The position numbers and the translations under genes are program-made. Under the pieces are notes generated by a model. The model was not told where the DNA came from. It ran no database searches and saw only the letters and a program-made list of their open reading frames with translations. From Bradyrhizobium sp. CCGUVB4N (GTDB lineage Bacteria > Pseudomonadota > Alphaproteobacteria > Rhizobiales > Xanthobacteraceae), in NCBI RefSeq assembly GCF_024199945.1, contig NZ_JANADP010000001.1, positions 5,828,001 to 5,892,000 of the forward strand: a DNA stretch of 64,000 bases, written 5' to 3'. Of the stretch, positions 54,191 to 62,087 are shown piece after piece (position 1 is the stretch's first letter; each line of letters begins with the position of its first letter).

Positions 54191-54850
54191 ATGACGATCG
54201 ACATCATCTCCAACCTGCGCAGCCTGCTGCTCGCCGAATATGTCGACTTCGACCGGCGACTGACGCGCCGCCTCGGCTCGCCGGACCTCGCCTCCGAGGC
54301 CCTCAACGAAACCTATCTCCGTCTCGCCGGCATGCGGGAGATCGGGACCGTGCGCAGCCCCAAGGCTTATTTGTTTCGGATCGCCCTCAATATCGCCACC
54401 GACCGCCGCCGCGCCGAGAAGCGCCGCCTGACCTCCGACGAAGTCGATGCCGTGCTCGAGATCCCGGACGATCGGCCGGATGCTGCGCGCGTGATCGAGG
54501 ATCGTTCGGACGTCGAGCAGCTCAAGCGCGCGATCGCCGAGCTGCCGGAGCGCCGGCGCCGCGTCCTGATGCTCTCGCGCATCGAGGGCCTGCCCAACCG
54601 CGAGATCGCGGTCCTCCTCGGCGTCACGGTCCGGACCGTCGAGACCGATCTCAAGCAGGCGGTCGAGCATTGCGCCGAGCGCCTCAAACGACCCGTACGC
54701 GGCAAATTCGGTTTTCAGCACGTCGCATCGTCTCACCTACAGAGATATGTCGATCGGGGCCATCCGCTCATGACCGGCATGGGCGGGAAAGCGCTGGGTC
54801 GTGACGAAACGAAACCATCAGGTCGATCACTTAGATCCGTTAACCCGTGA
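54191..54850 (+). CDS. ECF sigma factor, FecI type
   Basis: 219 residues. The sigma-2 region (about 15-80) includes YVDFDRRLTRRLGSPDLASE and SPKAYLFRIALNIATDRRR. The sigma-4 region (about 115-170) includes LPERRRRVLMLSRIEGLPNR and an HTH, EIAVLLGVTVRTVETDLKQA. The tail beyond residue 175 is extra. ATG 54191 has GGGGCG upstream. The gene is divergent from the TpsB operon, and its 3' end overlaps the FecR-like gene by 50 bases. In P. aeruginosa the comparable VreI sigma factor controls a TPS/TonB/type II region; that role is inferred here. Confidence 0.93.
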   Translation: MTIDIISNLRSLLLAEYVDFDRRLTRRLGSPDLASEALNETYLRLAGMREIGTVRSPKAYLFRIALNIATDRRRAEKRRLTSDEVDAVLEIPDDRPDAARVIEDRSDVEQLKRAIAELPERRRRVLMLSRIEGLPNREIAVLLGVTVRTVETDLKQAVEHCAERLKRPVRGKFGFQHVASSHLQRYVDRGHPLMTGMGGKALGRDETKPSGRSLRSVNP

Positions 54851-55064
54851 GGCATTGTCATGGATCATGCGCCTCAAATCGGGTGAGGCGACGATTGCGG
54901 ATGCCGAACAGCTGATGGACTGGCGGGGCAGAAGCACCGCCCATGAACATGCGTTCCGCGATGCTGTAAAATGCTGGCGCGCGATTGGCCAGGCGCTATC
55001 GACCAGCCGTCCGACGCCTGCGGTGCGGCGTCGGCGTCCGATGGGCGGCAAAAAGCGGGCATGA
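54801..55064 (+). CDS. Single-domain FecR-type anti-sigma protein (DUF4880 only)
   Basis: 87 residues from a GTG. Residues about 12-65 (LTREALSWIMRLKSGEATIA ... AFRDAVKCWRAIG) match the N-terminal DUF4880 domain with which FecR/PupR bind the sigma factor. There is no membrane helix and no periplasmic FecR domain, and only 63 bases separate its stop from the convergent next gene, so nothing is left downstream. It overlaps the sigma gene in another frame, so the two are coupled. It may be a free cytoplasmic anti- or pro-sigma factor. Confidence 0.85.
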   Translation: MTKRNHQVDHLDPLTREALSWIMRLKSGEATIADAEQLMDWRGRSTAHEHAFRDAVKCWRAIGQALSTSRPTPAVRRRRPMGGKKRA

Positions 55065-55127
55065 TACCCCGCGCTTGATCCAGGACCGCCAACTTATCTC
55101 AGCAGTATGAGATCGATAAACGCCTGA

Positions 55128-56000
55128 TCAACGCAGATCGGAGGGCAATTTTCGCTCGGCTGCGCTGCGCAGACGCGTGTTGAGCTCTGCGAAATTGATC
55201 GTACTGCCGACGGCGGTCCGGATCCGGCCACGGCTGGCGCCGCCATTACTCCCACCACCAGCGCTGGCGGACGACCTTCCGAACGTCGGCTGGGGAATAG
55301 AGCCGGTGACGGCAACGCCGTTTGCTGCCAGATGCGCGCGAACACGCGTGCAATATTCGACCGACAAATAGGAGAACCGCGTCTCGCCGTGGCCGGCACG
55401 ATATTTCATCGTCGCCGTGCACAGATCGCCGCCGGCCCTGCGCCAGGCGCCGGCGAGATATTGGACGCCATAGTGGACGTTGACTTCGGGCGTGGCGAGC
55501 TCCGATGGTGTGCCGGCAAATCCCATCATCCGGGCCGTCGGCAGCATCACCTGCATCAATCCGACCTCGCCGTCCGAGCCGACGACGTTCGGATTGTACC
55601 TGCTTTCGACGGCCATCACGGCATCAACGAGTGCTGGCGGCAGGCCAAACGCGAGCGATTCACGCTCGATGAGTTGACGATACTCGGCACGGCCGGCGCG
55701 CCAGTCGCGACCAAATACTGCGCTGCTTCGGAATGAGTAGTTCGCAAGCAGCGGATTGGCCGGCGGAAAATCGGCAGCCGTGAGCGCACGCGGCGCGAAC
55801 CGCTCGAGCGCCAGTGGTTCGAACGCGCTGTCGTCCGCATCCACCGGCGGAGCGCCGCCGATTTCGGTGCCTTGGCCGGCTTCGTCCTGTTGTGCCCTCA
55901 CCTGCTCGCTCAGGATGGCGAGCAGGCACACCGCGATCGAGGACCACAGCAATTGACGTGAGGGCGTCGCGGCCCCGCTTTGGGGAGGAGATTTCGACAT
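55128..56000 (-). CDS. Lytic transglycosylase (SLT domain)
   Basis: 290 residues with an N-terminal hydrophobic leader (LLWSSIAVCLLAILSEQVRAQ). The SLT domain (about 108-235) contains the catalytic Glu132 in AVESRYNPN and the family motifs GSDGEVGLMQVMLPTARMMG and NVHYGVQYLAGAWRRAGGD. It cleaves peptidoglycan to make room for trans-envelope machines, fitting its place beside secretion genes. A Gly/Ser-rich linker and a short basic tail follow. The start overlaps the stop of the upstream small gene by one base. Confidence 0.93.
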   Translation of the reverse strand: MSKSPPQSGAATPSRQLLWSSIAVCLLAILSEQVRAQQDEAGQGTEIGGAPPVDADDSAFEPLALERFAPRALTAADFPPANPLLANYSFRSSAVFGRDWRAGRAEYRQLIERESLAFGLPPALVDAVMAVESRYNPNVVGSDGEVGLMQVMLPTARMMGFAGTPSELATPEVNVHYGVQYLAGAWRRAGGDLCTATMKYRAGHGETRFSYLSVEYCTRVRAHLAANGVAVTGSIPQPTFGRSSASAGGGSNGGASRGRIRTAVGSTINFAELNTRLRSAAERKLPSDLR

Positions 56001-56416
56001 CAGCGATGCGGCAGCACATTGGCGATGGGCGGCGGACGATAGGGAGTGATTGAGCGACCGTAGTTGGACCCTAACTGTTGGCGGACGGACGCCTCGTTGC
56101 CAAGGCCCACGCGCACGTCGGACGATCGCGCATCGATCGGAGGCAGGTTGAGCGACGGATTGACCTTGTCCACCTCTCGACGAAGCTTCTCATTCAGACA
56201 GCCGAATGCGCTGTCGCCTCCGATCTGAACATCGACGCAGCGTTGAACGGTGGAACTCGGGGTTGCGCCACCGACAATCGTGCCCGCCCCAGGTCCAGCC
56301 GGCAAATTAAGCGGACCTGGCGCCTGTGCCATCGCTGGGATCGCCATGGTCGCGACGAGCCAAGCCGCCAGGCCGGCCCGACGGAGAAATCTAAACCTCG
56401 ACAGAGCATCGCCCAT
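56000..56416 (-). CDS. Small secreted protein of unknown function
   Basis: 138 residues with a signal peptide (AGLAAWLVATMAIPAMA, cleaved before QAP). The mature part is Pro/Gly-rich. It has two cysteines (QRCVDVQIGGDSAFGCLNEK) that may form a disulphide. It overlaps the lytic transglycosylase gene by one base (TGATG), so both are co-translated. I recognise no family. Its expression may be governed by the palindromes 50-100 bases upstream. Confidence 0.75.
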   Translation of the reverse strand: MGDALSRFRFLRRAGLAAWLVATMAIPAMAQAPGPLNLPAGPGAGTIVGGATPSSTVQRCVDVQIGGDSAFGCLNEKLRREVDKVNPSLNLPPIDARSSDVRVGLGNEASVRQQLGSNYGRSITPYRPPPIANVLPHR

Positions 56417-56464
56417 GCCGCGAAGCCTCCATTAGCCAGCGTGCCTGATGCCGGGGAGCCGAGC

Positions 56465-56515
56465 GATGATATCATCACCGAACACCGCCCCGGTTGAGAC
56501 TCTCATGTTAACATG
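56465..56515. promoter_or_regulatory. Two palindromes upstream of the secreted protein/transglycosylase pair
   Basis: GATGATATCATC (56465-56476, perfect) and CATGTTAACATG (56504-56515, perfect) lie 49-100 bases upstream of the start at 56416. The first belongs to the TATCAT/ATGATA set and the second to the ATGTT/AACAT set, so both recurring motifs meet here. Confidence 0.4.
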
Positions 56516-56591
56516 ACTCGTCGAAAATGACGCGTTCCCATTTCAGAAAGGCGCGCGCCTTCATCCTTCGGCCTGTTGCGCCCGTCATCAC

Positions 56592-57770
56592 TCAGAGCCT
56601 GCTTCGAACCACCTTGATATCGTTGACGAGGAGCGCCCCGTTGTCGGCCGTTCCGACCGCCGTGTTGATGAAATTGAGAACCTTGGTGATGTCGACCTGA
56701 GGCGCATTGGCGGCATAAAGCACGTCGAAGGGACGCATCTGCATCTTGGTGGCGACGAAATAGCCCGCAGGGTCCTGGAAATTGACGTTGAAGATAACAG
56801 GAACGGTCTCGCCGTCGTATTTTGAACAGTCAATGCCGAGCTGACTTGCGACATCGCGCGGCTCGCGGCGATAGAGAAACACCGAGGCCGGGTCGGCTTG
56901 CAGGTCGAGCAGGCCTCCGGCCTTGGCGACGGCCTGCGTCAGATTGATACGCCATGCGTCGAAGTTGAATTCACCTTGCTGGCCGGTCGCGCCAAAGGCG
57001 ACGAACTTCATCGGCTCACGATAGAGATAGATGCGGTCCCCCGGCTGCACGAAGACGTTGCTTGCGGGGAAATAGACAAGGTTTCCGAACGGTAGCGTAG
57101 CGCGCTTACCGCTACGCTCGAGGACAACCCAGGTTTCCCAGCCGGCGCCGCTGATGCCGCCTGCACGGGTGATCGCGTCGGTGATGCGATCCTGCGCGCC
57201 GGCAGCCGGCATCGGGAAGCGTACCGGCGTCCTGACCTCGCCAAACACGCTGACCAGCGATGAGCGCTGCTGGCTCGATGTGACGACAACTTGCGGATCG
57301 ATCGCGCGCTTCTTGATCTGTGCGAGGATGTCATCCTGGATCTGCACATTGGTACGACCCGCCGCGCGTATCCTGCCGGCATATGGCACCGTGATGTTGC
57401 CATCGTTGTCGACGGCCTGATCAGGGAGGTTGACGAAGTTGCCGGGCCGGACGCCGGCTTCGAGCGGGATGTACAGACCGCCGGCCGACGCCTCAAAGAT
57501 GGTGACGCTAACGATATCGCCGATGCCGAAACGGATGCTGGAGGGAGGACGGGCATCCGTTAGACCGCCAGGCAAACCGCTCGGCTCGAACTTCTCCAGC
57601 TTATGCACGATATCGGGGGTGAGCTTGACCATGGCGAACGGCAGGACGCTCGTATTCTCCGCCTTGACGTCGACGCTCGCCGGCCCTGACATCGAAACAA
57701 ATCCGCAGCCGCCCAGCAGCGTGGAACAGATCAGATAACACGCGATCGCTAGACCATCTCTCAATCGCAT
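56592..57770 (-). CDS. Polysaccharide export lipoprotein (Wza-like)
   Basis: 392 residues. The lipobox LLGGC (cysteine at 22) gives a lipoprotein. The polysaccharide export domain (about 80-170) includes RFGIGDIVSVTIFEASAGG and DNDGNITVPYAGRIRAAGRT. SLBB-type repeats follow (VSVFGEVRTPVRFPM, RITDAITRAGG and FVQPGDRIYLYREP, then TQAVAKAGGLLDL). It builds the outer-membrane exit pore and pairs with the Wzc-like protein at 2961. The gene stands alone, 50 kb from that partner. Confidence 0.95.
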   Translation of the reverse strand: MRLRDGLAIACYLICSTLLGGCGFVSMSGPASVDVKAENTSVLPFAMVKLTPDIVHKLEKFEPSGLPGGLTDARPPSSIRFGIGDIVSVTIFEASAGGLYIPLEAGVRPGNFVNLPDQAVDNDGNITVPYAGRIRAAGRTNVQIQDDILAQIKKRAIDPQVVVTSSQQRSSLVSVFGEVRTPVRFPMPAAGAQDRITDAITRAGGISGAGWETWVVLERSGKRATLPFGNLVYFPASNVFVQPGDRIYLYREPMKFVAFGATGQQGEFNFDAWRINLTQAVAKAGGLLDLQADPASVFLYRREPRDVASQLGIDCSKYDGETVPVIFNVNFQDPAGYFVATKMQMRPFDVLYAANAPQVDITKVLNFINTAVGTADNGALLVNDIKVVRSRL

Positions 57771-58032
57771 GATCGTTTCGTACTCAGCCTGCGTACCGCT
57801 TGCTGAGCCTGCAAGGCGCGGCGCGCGCCTGCACGCTTTCCGCGACCAATTGCGGATCAGCTTGCGTTTCCTGCTTCATAGACGCTGCAGGTGCGGCGAC
57901 CACGAAAACAAGGTGTACGATATTGTTCGGAGAGTGCGCGGGAAACCTTCAGAAAAGCAGCCGCGAAATAGTGAACGATCGACGCACCGGCGGCTCATGA
58001 CAACATCGGCCAGCCGAAACGCGCAGCGATCT

Positions 58033-58245
58033 TCAGGTGCCGGAGAGGAGTTCGCGTAGGCGCTCGACTTCGAGCTGGGTTTGCTCGAACACGAGCGTCA
58101 GAAGCGCGTTCTCGCGCTTGAGGTCTTCGATGCGGCGAAGGCGGCTTCTTTCATCCTGTTTCAGGCCGAGATCGTAGACGTTCTCGTTGGGATCTTGCGC
58201 CGCGGACTCAAGGCGAGCCAGATCCGTCGCATTTATCGCGCGCAT
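58033..58245 (-). CDS. Small coiled-coil protein
   Basis: 70 residues. The second half, RRIEDLKRENALLTLVFEQT, is a leucine-rich coil like the tail of IS3 OrfA proteins, but no HTH precedes it. ATG 58245 has GGGGG upstream; the open frame extends to 58419. There is no signal peptide. It may be a remnant of a transposase gene or a small regulator. It lies alone between Wza and the type II operon. Confidence 0.5.
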   Translation of the reverse strand: MRAINATDLARLESAAQDPNENVYDLGLKQDERSRLRRIEDLKRENALLTLVFEQTQLEVERLRELLSGT

Positions 58246-58628
58246 GTCTACCCCCGAACAAAAACACACGCTCAAAACGTCGAGCGCTCGCGAGGACAGC
58301 AGCCCGCTGCCTAGCGACGCATATTTGCCATCGTTGTAAGAATGTTTCTTATCGTTGCTGTGACCGATACTAAAAACAATTTCAGATTTGCGAAGAAAAG
58401 CGATCGTTATGTTGGACAAAATGCGGTCATTGCGTGACGACGGTGCAATTTCGATCGATTGTCGCGAATTCCCAGCCCGGAAATAGCTACAGTCCGACCA
58501 CGTGCGTTCGAGGTACGGCTGTCATCTCTACGGCCGCCCGCAACGACACTCGGGTCTGGCGCGATTATCGCTAGCATTCAAATCAGGCGAAGACGCTCGC
58601 CCGCGGCCGGTGCGACACGGTTCACTGA
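58246..58628. other. Gap between the coiled-coil gene and the GspC-like gene end
   Basis: About 380 bases. The left part is AT-rich (58315-58420, with stretches such as CTAAAAACAATTTCAG) and probably holds the promoter of the small (-) gene. The right part is GC-rich with no supported gene. No terminator hairpin with a T-run is seen after the type II operon. Confidence 0.45.
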
Positions 58629-59393
58629 CTACCGCGGCCACTGCTGCGCGAATGGATTGGCTAAATTGGCCGGAAGCTGTCCGCGCTGCATGTTCGCATT
58701 CGTTGGCGTTGGAGGAATACCGGGCGACTTCGCGTTGACGGCGAGCGCCGCCGGCGAAGGTGGCGGCGGAGCCGCAGCGAGCGCCGCTGGGGGGCCCGGC
58801 TTCAGGTCGGGAGGCGGCATGTCGAGAACTGTACTGTCCAGCCCCTTGGCCAACTCGACCTGACGGGGCCGCACCTCGTGCAATGTCCATCCCTGATGGT
58901 TCTGTCCCCGCTTCAGCCGCAGCACGGCCTTGCTGGTGGGGTCGATGAACAATCCGATCCTCTCACGCGATCCGGCGACCGTGCCCAGCAACGTGAGCTG
59001 CGGCTTCTCAGGCTCTTGCCGCGGTGGCGCAGCGACCGGCGCCGGAGCCGGGCGCGCCAGCAGTTCGGGGCGCGGCGCCGGACGGCGCGACGGCGCGAAC
59101 AACGGTTGATCGCGGGTCGCGGACAATCGCGCCATGGGAATTGACCAGAGCGGATTTCCGCTCGTGATGTGCTCATTCGATTGCACAGCCGCAGCTGCGG
59201 CAGCAGGCACTGCGGGCGGCGTCACGGCGGGCGACGCAGCCACAGCTGGTGTTGGCTCCACGGACCTAGGCGTGAACAGATCGCCGCCACCGGGATCGAC
59301 GGCCTGCGCATCCATCGTCAGCGGCGTATTCGCGGCCCGCGCCGAGGCATGGCCGATCAGCAACGAACCAATCAGCAGTGCAAGTGCGCGCAT
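58629..59393 (-). CDS. Type II secretion GspC-like (or GspN-type) protein
   Basis: 254 residues. A signal or anchor segment (LALLIGSLLIGHASARAA) is followed by a long Ala/Pro-rich linker, then a homology-region-like domain (about 115-215) from RDQPLFAPSRRP through LTLLGTVAGSRERIGLFIDP to WTLHEVRPRQVELAKG, then a second Pro/Ala-rich tail. The domain is the one with which GspC contacts the GspD secretin; some annotations call such proteins GspN. It is the last gene of the (-) operon after a 137-base gap that holds a TATCAT repeat. ATG 59393 is chosen over 59513 because it starts at the hydrophobic segment. Confidence 0.75.
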   Translation of the reverse strand: MRALALLIGSLLIGHASARAANTPLTMDAQAVDPGGGDLFTPRSVEPTPAVAASPAVTPPAVPAAAAAAVQSNEHITSGNPLWSIPMARLSATRDQPLFAPSRRPAPRPELLARPAPAPVAAPPRQEPEKPQLTLLGTVAGSRERIGLFIDPTSKAVLRLKRGQNHQGWTLHEVRPRQVELAKGLDSTVLDMPPPDLKPGPPAALAAAPPPPSPAALAVNAKSPGIPPTPTNANMQRGQLPANLANPFAQQWPR

Positions 59394-59461
59394 TTCCACG
59401 CATTTCCCCGTATCGACTTGACGGCGATCAATAACGTTCGCATCTCTCTGAAATGCGACAC

Positions 59462-59477
59462 TATGATAATAATGATA
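59462..59477. promoter_or_regulatory. ATGATA direct repeat upstream of the GspC-like gene
   Basis: TATGATAATAATGATA contains ATGATA twice in direct order (on the coding strand, TATCAT-TAT-TATCAT). It is 69 bases upstream of the GspC-like start in the only sizeable gap of the type II operon. It shares the half-site of the 45382 palindrome and distantly resembles a Fur-type repeat. Confidence 0.35.
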
Positions 59478-59530
59478 TCGCCGCAACTTGATCAAGCCCG
59501 ATCTCGTGAACAATGATCGTAACGGACGCC

Positions 59531-60088
59531 CTACTTCTGGCTTTGCCGCTGCCCGGAGACGCCGAGCACGATGCGTAGCTTTCCACCCTGCGTCGATGCT
59601 GACGGCGCCTGGATGACCAGCTCGTCGATGAACAGAAGCGGCATACCCGCCTCGAGGTCGTAGAGAAGCGGTTGAAGCTGGACAGGATCGATTTCCAGGC
59701 TTGAGGTTGCCGTGATGAAGCCTGACTTCGACTTCGGCCCAAGGAGATCGACCTGCGACGACAGTGTATTGCCGCTTACCCGCTTCGTCGCGGCCGCTAG
59801 GCGCTGGAGCAACGCGGCGCCGGCGAGCGAGGCGCTGTTGCCCTCGAGAAAGGGTGAACCCGGCGGGATATTGACGTTGGCTCGCGCGGCCGGCACCCGC
59901 TCCGCGCCCCGCACCTCCAGCCGATCGAGGATCTCGGCGGCCGCCCCAACTGCACTACGCCGCTCCAATATGTCGAGCGCTGTACCGATCGTGGCAAACA
60001 GAAACAGAGCGATCAGAGCGAGATAGGCGGCAGCCGCCGCGATCGGAAACCGTCCGAGGAGTGCCTGGATTTTCTGCATGCCCATCAT
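59531..60088 (-). CDS. gspM: Type II secretion protein GspM (T2SSM_b type)
   Basis: 185 residues. One N-terminal helix (IAAAAAYLALIALFLFATIG) is followed by a periplasmic coil (ILERRSAVGAAAEILDRLE) and a ferredoxin-like domain with FITATSSLEIDPVQLQPLLY and LLFIDELVIQAP. It works with GspL in the inner-membrane platform. The ATG overlaps the GspL stop; the second ATG is as good a start. Confidence 0.88.
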   Translation of the reverse strand: MMGMQKIQALLGRFPIAAAAAYLALIALFLFATIGTALDILERRSAVGAAAEILDRLEVRGAERVPAARANVNIPPGSPFLEGNSASLAGAALLQRLAAATKRVSGNTLSSQVDLLGPKSKSGFITATSSLEIDPVQLQPLLYDLEAGMPLLFIDELVIQAPSASTQGGKLRIVLGVSGQRQSQK

Positions 60089-61158
60089 GTGCCGGACCCG
60101 AAATATGCCTTGAGCTTTGTTTCAATGTGAAAGCGGTCGCCCGGCTCATTGGCGGCGTGTGTCGTCGGCGCAAAAAAGCCCGCGCTGGAAAAGTGTGGCG
60201 ACTGCTCCAGGATCGAGATCAGCGACGGCGCATCGCGGGTAACCCCGACGATCTGCAGTTTGTCCCCTTCGATCCGGACTTCGGTCGCATAAGTATCCTG
60301 GGGCAGCAGCGCCGACAGCGCATCAATCACAATCACGCTGGCGGGTGTGCTCTGCTTGCGGCGGATCAATAGCTCGAGCGGGCTGCCGCCCGCGCCGGTC
60401 TGATTGCCCCGCATGATCGCGCGCCGCTCCGAAATCCGCTGTTGGATCTGCTTGGCTTGCGTGTCATAGGAATCGGCGACGAACCCGCCGAACCCAAACG
60501 ACAGCATCGCCAGCACACCGGTCGTCGCGAGCGTTGCGACGAGGCCGGTTCGCAGCCGGCGGTTTTCGGCCTGCTTGCCGCCGCGCTGGTCCAGCACGAC
60601 GATCCTCCCGTGATCCGATGTCACGGTCGAGATCTCGACAGCGGTGGCGCCCAGATCGGAGAACGCCTGCGCCAGAGAAGCCGCCGCCGCACGCCCGGTC
60701 GTCACCACCGTGGTTTCGATACGATCACCGCCTATGTCACGCGGTGGCGTCCAATGGAAGAGCGCTTCGCTCGCGTTCCAAGGAGTGATGCGATCGATCT
60801 GCGCCCGAATGATGCCGTCGAGGAACTCGGCGGCGCGACCGGGCAGCTCGATGGGACGGAACACGAAGCGGGATGGCTGTAACCGCAATTCGACCACACT
60901 ACCGCGAACCGCGGCGGCCCATAGCGGAGATAGCTCCTTGCCGATGGCACCGTCCGCCATCTCGATCGCAAAGGGAGCAAGATCGCCGTCGGTGGTTTTC
61001 GTTCCTGATGAGAGCCGCATTGCGAAGGCGCCGGCCTCATCCTCAGCCACCTCGATGCGACGTACCGGTTTCACATGCGCAAGCCGTGCGCTCACGATGC
61101 CGGCGACCGTGTCGATCCACATGGATAGCGCTGCTGTAACATTACTCGCCAGGCTCAT
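60085..61158 (-). CDS. gspL: Type II secretion protein GspL (with PilN-like domain)
   Basis: 357 residues. The cytoplasmic half (about 1-190) contains an actin-like region (LPGRAAEFLDGIIRAQIDRI). One helix (LVATLATTGVLAMLSFGFGG) follows near 215. The periplasmic PilN-like domain holds a coil (QAKQIQQRISERRAIMRG) and TYATEVRIEGDKLQIVG. It links the GspE ATPase to the periplasmic part. Four-base overlaps join it to GspK and GspM. Confidence 0.9.
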   Translation of the reverse strand: MSLASNVTAALSMWIDTVAGIVSARLAHVKPVRRIEVAEDEAGAFAMRLSSGTKTTDGDLAPFAIEMADGAIGKELSPLWAAAVRGSVVELRLQPSRFVFRPIELPGRAAEFLDGIIRAQIDRITPWNASEALFHWTPPRDIGGDRIETTVVTTGRAAAASLAQAFSDLGATAVEISTVTSDHGRIVVLDQRGGKQAENRRLRTGLVATLATTGVLAMLSFGFGGFVADSYDTQAKQIQQRISERRAIMRGNQTGAGGSPLELLIRRKQSTPASVIVIDALSALLPQDTYATEVRIEGDKLQIVGVTRDAPSLISILEQSPHFSSAGFFAPTTHAANEPGDRFHIETKLKAYFGSGT

Positions 61159-62087
61159 CGCTGCGCCGCTCCTGTCGCTGGATCGATTTCGTCCCGCCAG
61201 GTGAACACCCGATAGGCAGTCTTCGCGCCGGGTCCGGAAAGCATAATGACGCCTTCCGATATGCTCTTTCGCCCGTCGGGCAAGATGATCTGCATCCGAA
61301 CGCGATAAGCATCGCTCCCGGCCACCGACGCACCGGCCACCCTGCCGCCGAGCGCACCCAGCACGAATTCCGGATCGGTCGACGGCAATGAGTCGCGCTG
61401 ATTCAAGAATGCGTCGAGCTTTGTGGAGCTCATCTCGGGCAATGCGGAAATAACTTGCGGAGCGGCGTCCAGCACGTTGATCGCCGCAGTTCCGCTATAC
61501 ACCGTCAAGTATGGCCGTGCCTGCTGCAAAAGCGTCGCAGGCGCACCCAGCACGAGTGAGAGTTCATCGACGCTACTGAAGGGAGCATGGCGTGGCAGGT
61601 AGTTCAACCCGGCGGCGACGTACAGCGCGTCTTCGCTGTCCTGCCCGTTGTGCCGGGGCGCGCTCCGCCACGCGACCACTCTGTTGGCAAGTTGACCGGC
61701 CGTATCGGCATCTACGCCGAGGGCTGAAAACAGGCCACTGATCATGGACTGAGGAGCCATGTTGAGATTAATGCGTGCCGACTCCGCCTGATACTCGATC
61801 GTCACGCTCGCGTTCGCCAGCCGGAAGGCAAATCCGCCATGCGTCGGGCGCGAAACCGCAGCGGGAGCCGAGAGCCTGTAAGCGGTCATTTCGATGCCGG
61901 CCGATGATATCATCCCGAGCTGCACGGGCGCATCGAGCGCGGCGAGCGAAATCGCCGACTGCGTCATGTACGCCGAGCTCACCAAGGCAAGCGCTGCCAG
62001 CGCAGCGAGCAGCCACAGGGCAGCGACAACAATGAACCCGCGCTGACCGGAGCGCGAACCTTGGATCGTTGCGGAGGTCTTGGTCAC
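61155..62087 (-). CDS. gspK: Type II secretion minor pseudopilin GspK
   Basis: 310 residues. The prepilin leader is cut at RG/FIVVAALWLLAALAA. The residue at mature position 5 is Ala rather than Glu, as expected for GspK, which sits at the pilus tip. The large globular domain has ARINLNMAPQSM and a helix-hairpin-type region (DELSLVLGAPATLLQQ). It overlaps GspJ and GspL by four bases each. Confidence 0.93.
   Translation of the reverse strand: MTKTSATIQGSRSGQRGFIVVAALWLLAALAALALVSSAYMTQSAISLAALDAPVQLGMISSAGIEMTAYRLSAPAAVSRPTHGGFAFRLANASVTIEYQAESARINLNMAPQSMISGLFSALGVDADTAGQLANRVVAWRSAPRHNGQDSEDALYVAAGLNYLPRHAPFSSVDELSLVLGAPATLLQQARPYLTVYSGTAAINVLDAAPQVISALPEMSSTKLDAFLNQRDSLPSTDPEFVLGALGGRVAGASVAGSDAYRVRMQIILPDGRKSISEGVIMLSGPGAKTAYRVFTWRDEIDPATGAAQR

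Noticed and set aside
57091..57117. Inverted repeat GTAGCG ... CGCTAC inside the Wza gene
   Set aside because: It is within well-conserved coding sequence and has no T-run; it is explained by codon use.
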